This document shows, piece after piece, positions 33,748 through 43,749 of a stretch of DNA of 64,000 bases. The notes under the pieces were generated by a model. That model was not told the DNA's origin, did not search any database, and saw only the letters and a program-made list of their open reading frames with translations. Source of the DNA: Gracilariopsis chorda. Its lineage: Eukaryota > Rhodophyta > Florideophyceae > Gracilariales > Gracilariaceae. The stretch's first letter is position 1. Each line of letters starts with the position of its first letter. The DNA lies in NCBI GenBank assembly GCA_003194525.1, contig NBIV01000074.1, forward strand, positions 62,001 through 126,000, given 5' to 3'. Position numbers and translations under genes: made by a program.

Positions 33748-35785
33748 CGCGTACGAGGCGGATGTGTATATCTTGGCACAAATTTATTTCCCAATAAAGC
33801 TCCTCAGACGTCTTGTGTGTCTGTCTACCCGTTATTCTATACCGAGGTTAAGAATATGTAGTATGATGTTTAAGACGTCTTCATTGTACAGCCGGACGTC
33901 TTTCATCTGTTTTGTCTTGCTCGGTTTGTCGCGAGCAAGTCTTTTGTTGTTTGATTTATTGAAGCAAGTCTTCAGCCTATCATATAGCTAGTGGAGTGTA
34001 CTAAAGTCTGTTCTATTCTTGCGGCAAAGTACTACTCGTGAGCAGTTCTACCAATATATCTGAGTGCTATGGAAAGCACCTTATCGTTTGACGTTTCTTC
34101 AAGAAAGTTTCAGATGTGGGTGACCCAGCTATCAATATCCTGATTTAGAGTAAACAAAGAAGGCTTATTGATCTTTGGCGTAGACGAAGATATGCCTCTT
34201 GACCTAAGAACGAAGGTAAGGGCAGACTCCAGCGATGAGATCTTCTGTTCGATTTCACTTTCGAGTATTTCCATTCTATCACATGTATCTTCCAGTGCAT
34301 GTCTAAGACTTTGAGTGATCTGGTTTGCACAGGACTGCAGAGAGGGCGTGGCATTGCCCAAGGTTCCCAAAACTACGTAAAATCAAGTGAAACAGGAAAA
34401 GCTTGCCAAATTTGTAAATGTATTGGGCCAAAAAATTGTATCTCGGTAAATATAATTCCAATTTCTTCTGCAGCTTGTCAAAATAAAAATTTACGATGTG
34501 ATTAAGTAGTTTCAGGCAGTAGATAGATATTTTGGGGTCTCGAGTTCAAATCCTTTAGATGTAAGAACTGGGATGCTTATCGGAGTGGCTGAAGTGGAGG
34601 TTCTTCAATCGCGTTTACAATATGTTAAGTAATTAAGGACAAAGTAAGACCTGTACGGCTAGTTCTTTTCTGACAGAGATTGGTAATCTTGGCGCAGCGA
34701 AAGCTCGAACCCAGCCAGATATGGTAGCTTAAGGGTAGAACGACCAATTTTTATTTTTCACAAAATTGTGTTTAGCGGGCTTAAAACAGCCGTTAAATTT
34801 TTTATGTTGACGTCTTTGCTAGTGTGTTTTAGCCAGTCGATGCTTATTGCCCTTTTTTGGTTCTTTGAAGTGCTGCCATTTGTTGAAAGATGGTATACGG
34901 CAAATATAACGACCAGGTGGTGACGTTTCCGATAACGCCTTATTTCTGTGCTTGGTACCGTGAAGGTGTTTCTCGAGTTGTGTGCGGCTGTTGAAGCGTA
35001 CATTGCAGTTTTCACACCTTGATGTACGGAGGCGACATCGAATTGTACGCTTCTGCTGGCGGCGGATGCGATCGTTTTCAGTATGCTAAAGTTGGTGTTT
35101 CCTGCGTCACTGATCGGCAAGAAAATCCTGCGCTTCTGATTGGCTGAGGCGTACGCTTGACGAATAAGGTGCCTGACTGTGTAGACCGTTGCAGGTTTTC
35201 CCCCAACAGAGGCTTGTTGACGTTTGTCTAAAGTTTCTGGTTCTTGTAAACTTGCTCAGGAGATGGTGGTTGAGTACCAGGCGTCTGGTGGTCAAGGGAA
35301 ACGAGGTTGTCGAATGGTTCAAATGATAGCGAACGGGGTTTGGAGGAGAGGGTGTGGTCAGCTACGGGGGTTCAAGGGTCAGCACGGTCCACGGATGGTG
35401 AAGGCTGCGGTTTTGACTGTGGCTCGAAGAATGCGTTGGTATTGGTGTATTCCGACGGCGGAGACGGCGGAAACCTGGATCGAAGTATTCAGCGCTCTGG
35501 AAACACACAATAAAATTGGTCGGTCATAAATAAACATTCAGTATGATCTGGGTCTCTGTAGCCCATCCAAACATGAGTAGTTTTGTGTAGCAAGATCGAC
35601 CAAGGCTGGATGGTCACCAGTTTCAGGTAAGTGCAATACTTATTTGCAAATGTTACCAATGTTAGGAACGGAGATGCAATGGTTGAAATGGTTAGAATAG
35701 TCGATGATACTGATCCTAGTTGAAGGTAAGAGCATCCATATGGTTTTATATAGAGTTCCTCGCTTATTTCTATCAGTGGCATTAG
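33748..35785. other. Region of unrecognised sequence with a possible gag scrap
   Basis: No supported gene. The minus frame 34110-34370 ends in NKPSLFTLNQDIDSWVTHI after a coiled-coil-like stretch, which resembles the N-terminal part of some gypsy gag proteins. Stop codons on both sides and the lack of other motifs make it a weak fragment call. Confidence 0.35.
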
Positions 35786-37560
35786 TAGATGCGAAATCGT
35801 GCTAGTTTATCGGCATTATGCTTGGTTTTCTCGTTCGCCTCCATATGTTGGTGGTTTACTAGGCTCAGTGCCAAACCTAGTCAATTGATGACTTGGCGAA
35901 TTCCGCCAGCCCTGATGACTTGTTTTATGACTGTGGTAGAACGAACGTACGGGCGTCAGATTATGACAGACGACAGCGAACACCGATGCACGATACCGTG
36001 GGAGACCGAAGGGTGGACAGATAGCATGAGTGCACCTGACCGGCACGGTGCACCTGGGGACTGTTGGGACGGGATACACGTGTCCGACCGGAAGGAAGGG
36101 CAGACGTGCCAGCAAGACCCTACATAATTTTTAATTAATTGTTAGGTAGTACGTACGCAGTCCCGCCATTGGTCCATATCTGCCGAGGTGCTTCGTCGCT
36201 GAAGTGCACCTCGGGGCCGGCGGGTCTACTTAGCATGACAGTACCACTCGACCCCCATGAACGAGTAAATGCAGACGTCATCCCACCAAACGGACTAGTT
36301 TCTTGTTCTAGTTGGCGATACAGACTGCCCACTAGCTTGTACTACTACTCCGCACGGTAATGCACGAGCGTTACACGGCCGCCAACACTCTACGCGTGCT
36401 CCCTGACCACGCCTGACGCAGTTGCCTGTGCGGCTCCGCAGCCCTCGACCGGCGTCTCCTGACATCTACCGTTCAGATCACCGAGCCCATCTTCCGCCCG
36501 GGCTTTCTAGGAAATCCTTCTACTGACCACTGAGGCACGTCCGACCGGTCTGCATCTTGTGCTAAAGCATTGCGCTTCCCCACAATGCCTTGGCAAGGAT
36601 CAGTAACAGGTAGGGTGTTGATGATATTGCACGAGTCCATGGTGACCGCGATGAGTTGGCGCGGATCTTTTGGGAATCCTTCATGAACATTTGATCACTG
36701 TGTGGTATAACGGAACACAGTCAATGACCAAATGGGTAGTTCGTGTGGACCTCGGCTGTAGGGAGCGCCGGGTGGGCTCGACCTAGAAGGGGAAAAGAGG
36801 GCTACCGGTAGGGTCTGTGGCCGCACAAACCAATACAGGTGCGAGATAGTCGGCTAGTTCTACGTAGCAGCGTGGTAGTCCCTAGGTATCGTGACTGGCG
36901 GACTAGCAATACCTGATAAGATCTTGGATACCAAAACGGTTGACAGTAAAAACAAGTTGGTATCAAATTATCGAAGGGGTGCCTACCGTTTACCTTGACG
37001 CGGGAGGATGCTGACGCTCACCTTAAGAGTGGGCGAGCTTGACTCCCCGTGGACATAGCACCGGGAGTCGAGCTCGCCCATTTACGTGTGCCACGTCTGA
37101 GTTACACCCTAGTGGTGCACCTCAGTACTGTAGCTAGCAGTTAGAACTATTTCTAAAAATTAAAGTTAAATATTAGGACATACCGCCCTGGTCCAATCAC
37201 CCACCTGACACACCGAACTGGTATTTTGAACACCACTTTGGTAGAAAACCCCACTATACGACACACTGCTATACCATATGAGGTGTCTGTCAACGTTGCA
37301 AGTGGTAGGCAACGTGTACTTCGGAGCTAACTTCATCCATGTGGGCATCCCAGACTTCTCTGATATAATTATGTTGTATTGTCATATTGACAGCATGTCA
37401 CAAAAGATGTCAACTCGGCTTTGAGGACAGGTACACATGTCATATAGAAAGCCAATGTCTTCAGGGGATCCAGTAGAATAGAACTAGGAAGACTAGTAAA
37501 ACTGATGATGGAGCCAATTTCACTCAAACAAAGGTAAGTACTAACCAAATATGACAATGA
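35786..37560 (-). repeat. LTR-like debris of old minus-strand gypsy elements
   Basis: Two blocks here match, in reverse complement and in the same order, blocks that follow the plus-strand gypsy relic at 52723-54429: about 37260-37430 with 55060-55230 (around GAGTTGACATC and AAGTACACGTTG) and about 35816-35900 with 55390-55480 (around TATGGAGGC). In the left copy roughly 1.2 kb more lies between the blocks, suggesting a later insertion at about 36140-37140. Exact LTR ends could not be set. Confidence 0.45.
37030..37080. repeat. Strong hairpin
   Basis: An inverted repeat with 18-bp arms (37030-37047 and 37063-37080, core GGGCGAGCT) and one mismatch around a 15-base loop. It lies in the presumed inserted segment of the LTR-like debris. 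Confidence 0.75.
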
Positions 37561-37799
37561 GCAGCAAGATTGTCACGTGCGACATGTTTTCTATTTCCGA
37601 TGGGAATTTTTCGGTTGGCGGTATTCTGCACCATCCTCTCAAGCTGGCGTGCTCCGTACGTCTGACCAGACAGTGATACCACATCTACCTGCCAGGTTTC
37701 CATGCGTTCATGGTGAGTCAAAGCCGCCTCTTGGGCTTCCGAAAGCGGAGAACTTGCTACGTGCCGAAGACGCACGCCTGTGGGTGTTACATCCATATG

Positions 37800-39815
37800 T
37801 CATTACCGACATTTGCGAAGTAGCCAATGGATACCGTGCATTGGCAAGGACGTAACACGCCCAAATGGTGTCGCAGTGGGGACCATGGATGAATATGTCT
37901 CTCTGACATTACGAAAGCAGGGCGCGTTATGCAATCGAGCTGGGCAGTGCAAAGAACTGGTACAAACTACGGATGTATTCTTTCGCATGGCGGTTGTGTA
38001 CTTGCTGCAGATTTCCAACCAAACTAGCAGGAAACCAACGATGGTATTCCATCGCGGCATTGGGTGAACCGTCACCCTCTTTGAGGAATACGTTAAGCCA
38101 CTTCGGTCTCAGGATGGGCTTTGTTCTTATCGGGTACGGGGATGTTCTGCTTTCGGCAGTACCGAAGCACTGGGTTACATGGTAAATACTTCGCATCGCG
38201 AAAGGTTTTTTCTTCTGGCGTAAACCCTGATCATCTTACCTTACATTGGTGGTCCTCTGCTGTTCCTTGGGTACGACCCACGATCCGCCTTATGACCACT
38301 TCGTCACTTTGCGTGTCCGCTGGGAGCTTGGAAGCCCCGACGACAACGTAGCCAAGTTTAAAACGCTCTTTGCGCCCATTGTTTTTAATGAGAACCGTGT
38401 TGTGTCCTGTGCCAGTGCTCAGCACTTTAAAAAGTCCTTTCACCTTCCAGGGCACCTTTCGTGAGACTTGCTCACCCGATACCCTAGCTTTCTCGGTATC
38501 CACATTCCTGCCGATGTACACATACGCCCTGGGATTTGGCATATTTCGCTCGACGACGGGTGCGTTTTATCTTGGTTTGTAGCGCTTTTGCACTTTATTC
38601 AAGGTTTCTATAGCTCACAGAATGAGTTGGCGCAGATGTGCCAGGTTCTGCATCTTCACCTCTCCAGTCTTTCGCCTGTTCAGGGATTTAATACGTTATT
38701 GAACCAATAGTTCGGGAACCCGAGGGAGTACCAACTCAAAATGGGAGTGCCTCATGCTATCATGCAACTGGTTGTTGTAGCAAAAAGTCCGCGCATCGCT
38801 GTGAGGCTCCCATATGTGCTGATTTCCAGCGACAAACTGCGTCTAGTAGGGCAAAATGATTCTGTTGAACCTCTCAGCTTGGCTGCCTGGCATTTGAATG
38901 ATACGTCGATTTAAGGAACTTTATGATGCAGAAGATTCGGCACACACTCTGAATAACTTCGAGGCAAAGCCGGATTTGTTGTCAGAGAGGACAGTAACGG
39001 GGGGGCGGTACACAAACGCCCAATGGGTTCTGAACGCTTCTGTGGCTGTGAAAGCACTACCTGACAGTAACAGGACGGTCTTCGTCAATGTTTAGTAGCG
39101 ATCAAAGATCACTAATAGGTAACGATCACCTCGCGCTTTGTCGCCTGGATCAGGCGCAGTACGTCGATGGTGACACTTTCCCACGGCGCAGTCGCCAGTA
39201 AGAGTTTCAAGCGTGACGCATTTCTTTTTAGAGAGATTCTATGGTTCACACAGGAGTCACATTCATTGACCATTCGATACACATCGGCAGTCATGCTTGG
39301 TCAACACAATCTGGGATGCATGGTCGCGCACATCCTTCGTCGGTCCGAATGAACTGCCGCACGCGGGTAATGATGCATATGCATCATGCGATCTCGGAGA
39401 GGCTTAGGTACGAGCACCTGCTCACTTTGGTCCAACCTGGACCGACGGACTAGTAGTCATTCTCCATGAGTATAAATTAAACCCTTCCAGTTATTCAAGG
39501 ATTTCTCCAGCATCTCTATACAAACTGGACTAGTGGCCTGCTCTGCAAACAGCTCCTCCTATTACAAGTCTGTCACTTCGTGTTCTTCGAGGTCGAAAAT
39601 ACCATCCATCGGATGCACGACCGCACAAAACGGTTCTTGGTCTTGATGAGCCTCCGGCTTGGATAGGAAATAAGGAATGTTCTCCGACGGTTTGATGGTG
39701 GTCTCACAAACCATCGGGATGCGCTATAGTGCATCTTCAGCCAGGTTCTCCAAATTCTTCTTTTAGATGAATTCAAATTCGTGCTCCACGATGCGTAGCC
39801 TCCACCTCGGTAATC
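37800..39815 (-). pseudogene. Old gypsy element G3, RNase H end and integrase (left part)
   Basis: Read on the minus strand from 39815 leftward, the relic begins with the end of RNase H (RWRLRIVEHEFEF, then KNLENLAEDALYRIP). The integrase zinc region follows (ADVYRMVNECDSCVNHRIS, about 39210-39290), then the start of the catalytic core (WESVTIDVL). The post-integrase segment (PWKVKGLFKVL and the PADTQSDE linker) lies at 38231-38542. Many stops and frameshifts are present. The other half of RNase H and the RT of this element lie at 51279-52450, on the far side of Gypsy-2. Confidence 0.75.
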
Positions 39816-39820
39816 CACTA
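39816..39820. repeat. Target-site duplication of Gypsy-2 (left)
   Basis: CACTA directly precedes the left LTR and is repeated at 51274-51278. Both flanks belong to the same old G3 element, confirming the insertion site. Confidence 0.85.
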
Positions 39821-40735
39821 TGTGGTGCAATCCCGGTGTGGGAAAGGCACCCAAGGCAGCTCGAAGCCTTGCTCTCTTGGAGAGGTAGGCCCAGCTGGGT
39901 AGAGCCCTCCGTGTCCCGTATGACGGGTGTAACTCCGTCGGGAGCCTGGATGTACCTCGGAGGTTTAGGGGTTAGAACGGGTCGGAACCACGGCTGGTCC
40001 GGAAGTAGCCTGCGAACAGTGGAACAAAAGAGGGAAAGGGACCACCCGACGGGGGCGTGCGGAAAGCGGGAACAGACCCCGGAGGGGGGGGTGCCGATAC
40101 ACACACACGAACACGCACCGCGCGGCGGTTAGGGGATATGAGGGGAAGGGATGGTCTCACGGTCTCACGACACACGTCGGTAATATCAATACCCAAAACT
40201 GGGGCGGAGATAGGGCCTGTACGGGCGGTCACACGACAACAACGAATACCACGAGTGGTCACAACCCACTGGGTACGACGAGCACGGTCTCCTCGGTGGT
40301 GCGAGTCGGGTGAAACTATCGGGCAAGCGGTGTACCTCCGCGAGGAGTTAGACACTTCGCATGGCGAATAGAGTCAGAGCCGAACTCTTGTTACTTTTCT
40401 TGGTGAGCTCGCCGCCGTGCGGCCGACGCTCAAGTACTAGCTCAGTGCAGTACAGTAGTTAGTGCACTAGCCTAAGTAAAATTAACCCCTAAACTATACT
40501 AAAATAAGTAGCCGTTTTGGGCCCCCTGGCCGGGGCTGTAGCCACGTGTCCACCACCCTTGCCAGGCAAGTACCACAAAATATGAATGTTCCCATAACCA
40601 CCCTGGGTAACCCGACCGCTAATTAGCCCGGTAAACGGGGGCTAAAATTCATGCATCCCGCTTCATCGCTCGCACCGAGTACACCTCAGATATGAGTTTC
40701 ACCATCGCCCGTACGCGGGAATGTATTGCACTACA
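39821..40735 (-). repeat. Gypsy-2 LTR A (3' LTR)
   Basis: 915 bp; its direct copies at 50360, 56542 and 62724 are 914 bp, the difference being one G in a G run. Termini pair as TGT(G/A)GTGCAAT. I chose this right end over a longer one ending CTACACA because only this one gives a 5-bp target duplication. Open frames inside the LTR recur in all copies and are not genes. Confidence 0.92.
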
Positions 40736-40750
40736 CATCCCCCTCCTTAA
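40736..40750 (-). other. Polypurine tract of Gypsy-2
   Basis: On the minus strand AAGGAGGGGGATG abuts the 3' LTR, the expected plus-strand primer. The same tract follows LTR D at about 63638-63651. Confidence 0.7.
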
Positions 40751-40799
40751 GGGCCGAAAACGAACGTGAGTATAAACGTGAGGAGATGAGGCGCGAGGG

Positions 40800-40808
40800 T
40801 ATAAATAG
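40800..40808 (+). promoter_or_regulatory. TATA box for the antisense ORF
   Basis: TATAAATAG lies outside the LTR and 104 bp upstream of ATG 40912, with the orientation and spacing expected of a promoter for the plus-strand ORF. It is conserved at 63702-63710 in the next copy. Confidence 0.5.
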
Positions 40809-40911
40809 TCCCGACAAGGGAATCGCCGAGATACCGGTCCCCCGTACCAACACGGTTACAACTGATCAACCCTCAGTACCTTCTTCAACAGACTCTGCGC
40901 CCCTCTCTACT

Positions 40912-42627
40912 ATGACCAACACTCCGTTTTCGAACAACCCGCCTGCGGGTGCCCCGCAGGGGACTTCCGCGAGCGGACAACCTTCCTTCGCGACGCCGGG
41001 GTCGTGGGTTCGTCACCCATCCTCTGGGTTCCTCTCCTTGCCTCTGCCTGGAGGATCGTCTCATGTTCCAACCTTGGATGCCTCGGATGCCGCGAGTATC
41101 GCCGCCTGGAATTCCGCTCAAGCGATACCGATCACTGCGACCGCCGCCGGCTGGGTGTCACCATCGACACTTTGGGCCCGCAATCCCCGGGAAGACGCTC
41201 TCCTCTTTTCGCGTGCGCCCTGGTTCCACCCCACATGGGTTTCCGACTCGGACCTCATCGAATCCTATGTGGAGGAGGGCGAGCTCCCAGGGGGACTAGG
41301 CCGGGATATGGTCGACTCCTTCGACTGGAGGACGCGTATCGCGGTAGAGCCACAGTTCCTCGCACGGAAGCGCACCAGATATGGTTTCGAGACGCTGAAT
41401 GAAGCCCGTGCCGGGATGGCCAAGGTCGCCTACGACCGTCTCGCCCGCGCGAGTTATCCGGATGAGCTGGTACCAACGGAATACAGCTTTGACCTCTCGC
41501 GGTACCGTACCTACGGTGAAGTCTCATACTGCGAGAACCTTGCTGCCTACCAGCCATCTACACCGTTCCGGTCCACTCCAATAGAAGCCGGGATGCTCCT
41601 CTGGAGGCGCCCAATTCTGCGTGCAGAGTTCCGATATCTTCGTCGTCCGAATCATCGCGGATCCTTCTTCGACCGACTCCGGTTTGAGCGAAAGGCGCGC
41701 TCCCGCTTCGGGTTCCTGGTACCATACCAAAATCTCGAGGTCGAGAGGCTCCGTCCATCCGCGATGCGCGGCCGGTATGCACCTCTTCCCCATTGGTGGA
41801 GCAGGTTCGAAGTCCCGAGGGGATGCTTTGCGGAGATGCCTCCGTGCCTCAGCTACATCGGTTCACGATTAATCAACAATCCGGATTCCGGTTACTGGAA
41901 TCTCTTCCTCGCCGAATGGGCTGCTCGCGTTGCCGCATTTCTCCTCTGGGAGGTGTACGACAAGAACCGTCTGTGGTACATTCCTCCTCACCTACGCCAG
42001 GTTATCCGCCGATTGGATCTCTATATCCCTCTGGGATCCGAAGCCAATGTGGATGAGCTTCAGTGCCTTCTGAACACCATCGATATGGTTAACTGGGATA
42101 CAGTCCCAGTCTCCAACGTCCCTGACGGTGAGCCTTCCAGGCATGATCGCTCTCCAGGCCGGAGAAATCCAAACGCTGGCAACTTCGTCTTCTATGACCC
42201 TTGGGAGGTATCCGTGACTTCACGGGCTCACGCGCTAGCGTTACGCGATGTACCACGCTCCGTTCCGCGAGGCCACCCGGTTGGGTTCATGTTTTCCGAT
42301 GACTGGCACGGTTCCTACGAGGATGATCCAATGGTGGATGACGACCCCGATGAGGTGGAGGAGGCCGTAGCCCCGGTAACGGCGATGGTCGACGATCTCG
42401 ACGGATCCGGCCAGCATGTGGCTGCTCCAGATGGCTGGAATATGGCCGCCAGTGTGGCTGCGTCTCCGTCTACCGCATCTCCGGTCCCCGTGGACCCTCA
42501 GGCCGTTGCCCTCAGGGCTCACCTCCAGTCCATTGGAGTGGTTGCGCCTTCCAACCTCACCAGCGTGAGCGAGTTATTGGCTTTCGCGTCTGCGAACTAC
42601 CAACCGCCAACGAGCGGCTCATCCTAA
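40912..42627 (+). CDS. Gypsy-2 antisense ORF, unknown function
   Basis: An uninterrupted frame on the strand opposite gag-pol. ATG 40912 gives 571 residues; an in-frame ATG at 40786 would add 42, and the frame is open even further left without ATG. The N-terminus (~1-90) is Pro/Ser/Thr/Gly-rich. The centre (~90-400) is compact, rich in Arg and aromatics (PHWWSRFEVPRGCF, WNLFLAEWAARVAAFLLWE), and looks like a folded domain. Next comes an acidic stretch (DDDPDEVEEAV). The last ~40 residues look helical (VALRAHLQSIGVV, SVSELLAFASANY). There is no zinc knuckle, signal peptide, clear membrane span or protease/RT motif. Extra ORFs, some antisense, are known between pol and the 3' LTR in other long gypsy elements, but I do not recognise this one. 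The second copy from 63814 keeps the frame with one silent change seen. Confidence 0.8.
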   Translation: MTNTPFSNNPPAGAPQGTSASGQPSFATPGSWVRHPSSGFLSLPLPGGSSHVPTLDASDAASIAAWNSAQAIPITATAAGWVSPSTLWARNPREDALLFSRAPWFHPTWVSDSDLIESYVEEGELPGGLGRDMVDSFDWRTRIAVEPQFLARKRTRYGFETLNEARAGMAKVAYDRLARASYPDELVPTEYSFDLSRYRTYGEVSYCENLAAYQPSTPFRSTPIEAGMLLWRRPILRAEFRYLRRPNHRGSFFDRLRFERKARSRFGFLVPYQNLEVERLRPSAMRGRYAPLPHWWSRFEVPRGCFAEMPPCLSYIGSRLINNPDSGYWNLFLAEWAARVAAFLLWEVYDKNRLWYIPPHLRQVIRRLDLYIPLGSEANVDELQCLLNTIDMVNWDTVPVSNVPDGEPSRHDRSPGRRNPNAGNFVFYDPWEVSVTSRAHALALRDVPRSVPRGHPVGFMFSDDWHGSYEDDPMVDDDPDEVEEAVAPVTAMVDDLDGSGQHVAAPDGWNMAASVAASPSTASPVPVDPQAVALRAHLQSIGVVAPSNLTSVSELLAFASANYQPPTSGSS

Positions 42628-42963
42628 GTCAGGATCCTGGACCGTGGCACACACACCTGATATAGGTTAGCGCTTAACGCTCCATAGCTTGTGGTAAACG
42701 ACTTCCTTCTTCTATATCCGTATGTCCGGACTCTTCTTTTTCTTCTTCATAGCATCTTCATGCTGGACCGCTAGGCGGTATTCTTCATTAAACCGTTACT
42801 TCGGTCGGACCGCTAGGCGGTGTGACGTCCAATGACCATTGGTTTCCCTATCCAGTCCATTACTTCGTGTAACCTTCTGTAGCCAGATCTCTTCCTGTGT
42901 CCTCTTCTCTTCGGAGACTTCTCTTCCGTCTTCGGAATCTTCTGCATAGTGCAGTGTATCGTC
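42628..42963. other. Spacer between the antisense ORF and chromodomain ORF
   Basis: About 335 bp where the two opposing genes converge. It contains CTAGGCGGT repeated twice (around 42771 and 42813). No further gene is seen. Confidence 0.5.
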
Positions 42964-43308
42964 CTACCCAACCTGGGCCATGTCCAAAGTGGATGGGAGT
43001 GGGAACCGCGTCCGGCGGTGGTAGGTTATCACCTTGGAACGAGGAAGGTGCTGAATGGGCTCCCATGTGTCCTCTTCCGGGGGGTATCCGTACCATCGGA
43101 TTTGGTAAAACCACACTCCTTTGGAGTCCAGAACATGATCCACGATGTGGTCAACGACAAACTCCTGGTCGTACGTAGCCGGCTCCTGACCCGTCATGGC
43201 AGGGCTTAAGGGGAGAACCCTGTGAGGGGACTTGCCTGAAATTGGCGCGACCCTGCGGGCAAAGTCAGCTTTCCTCGACGCTGCGAGTGCTGGGACTTGA
43301 TACCGCAT
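42964..43308 (-). CDS. Gypsy-2 chromodomain ORF
   Basis: An ATG at 43308 gives 114 residues. The central part is a clear chromodomain: EFVVDHIVDHVLDSKG, then WFYQIRWYGYPPEEDTWEP and a short C-terminal helix. The aromatic residues that bind methylated histone tails (FVV/Y, W, W-Y) are present. Chromodomains end the integrase of chromoviruses and direct insertion to heterochromatin. Here it is in the same frame as pol but separated by about 440 bp containing the pol stop. Expression could need splicing or a separate start, or the join may be decayed. Confidence 0.75.
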   Translation of the reverse strand: MRYQVPALAASRKADFARRVAPISGKSPHRVLPLSPAMTGQEPATYDQEFVVDHIVDHVLDSKGVWFYQIRWYGYPPEEDTWEPIQHLPRSKVITYHRRTRFPLPSTLDMAQVG

Positions 43309-43749
43309 TGCGGTCTTTCCGCTTCCTAATCCTCTCCTTGTGGGGGGGGGGCCTTCCGTTCTAACCGGATTCCCCTATTGACGCGCAGCTCGCGAGCTCT
43401 TCTCCCACGCGACCCGTGCAACTCTGGTGAGTTTGACCTTTCACGGTGAGGGAGGCGGTTCACTACGGTTCCGACGCCAGGAGGCGGATTGCCATGCATC
43501 ACACACTGTGATTGGCTGGCCGCTGGCGGCAAGTGTCGCGCGCGGTCTTTCCACGACGCGGGTCTTGACTGTACTCCTGACGCCGGCCGGCGGTATGTAC
43601 GTGTACACCTTTCCACGGTTTGGAATTTCGGGCTTCGTCCGCGTGACAGTGGCGTCACAGTGTCCATTTGTAGGGCTCTGCGGTAACGCACGCAGTGTCA
43701 ACCACACTCTCCGTGTCCGCGGTTGCTTTTCAGCTCACCACGAAACTGG
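43309..43749 (-). other. Spacer between pol and the chromodomain ORF
   Basis: Minus-strand sequence with only low-complexity frames. It has GTGAGC-like and pyrimidine-AG-like signals that might delimit an intron, but the best donor lies after the pol stop, so splicing is unproven. Confidence 0.4.

Noticed and set aside
34530-34780. tRNA-like boxes (GAGTTCAAATCCT near 34540, TAGCTTAAGGGTAGAACG near 34724)
   Set aside because: A- and B-box-like motifs are on different strands or wrongly spaced, and no cloverleaf can be formed.
40057-40371. Frames inside the Gypsy-2 LTR, recurring at 50324-50909, 56497-57091 and 62679-63273
   Set aside because: They lie entirely or mostly within LTRs, overlap on both strands, and recur only because the LTR recurs.
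39821-40737. LTR right end at CTACACA (two bases longer)
   Set aside because: It gives no matching 5-bp target duplication. Ending at ACTACA gives CACTA on both sides and better inverted ends.
40726-40911. Start of the antisense ORF inside the LTR at 40726
   Set aside because: The codon there is TTG and a TATA box lies downstream of it. ATG 40912 (or 40786) is more credible.
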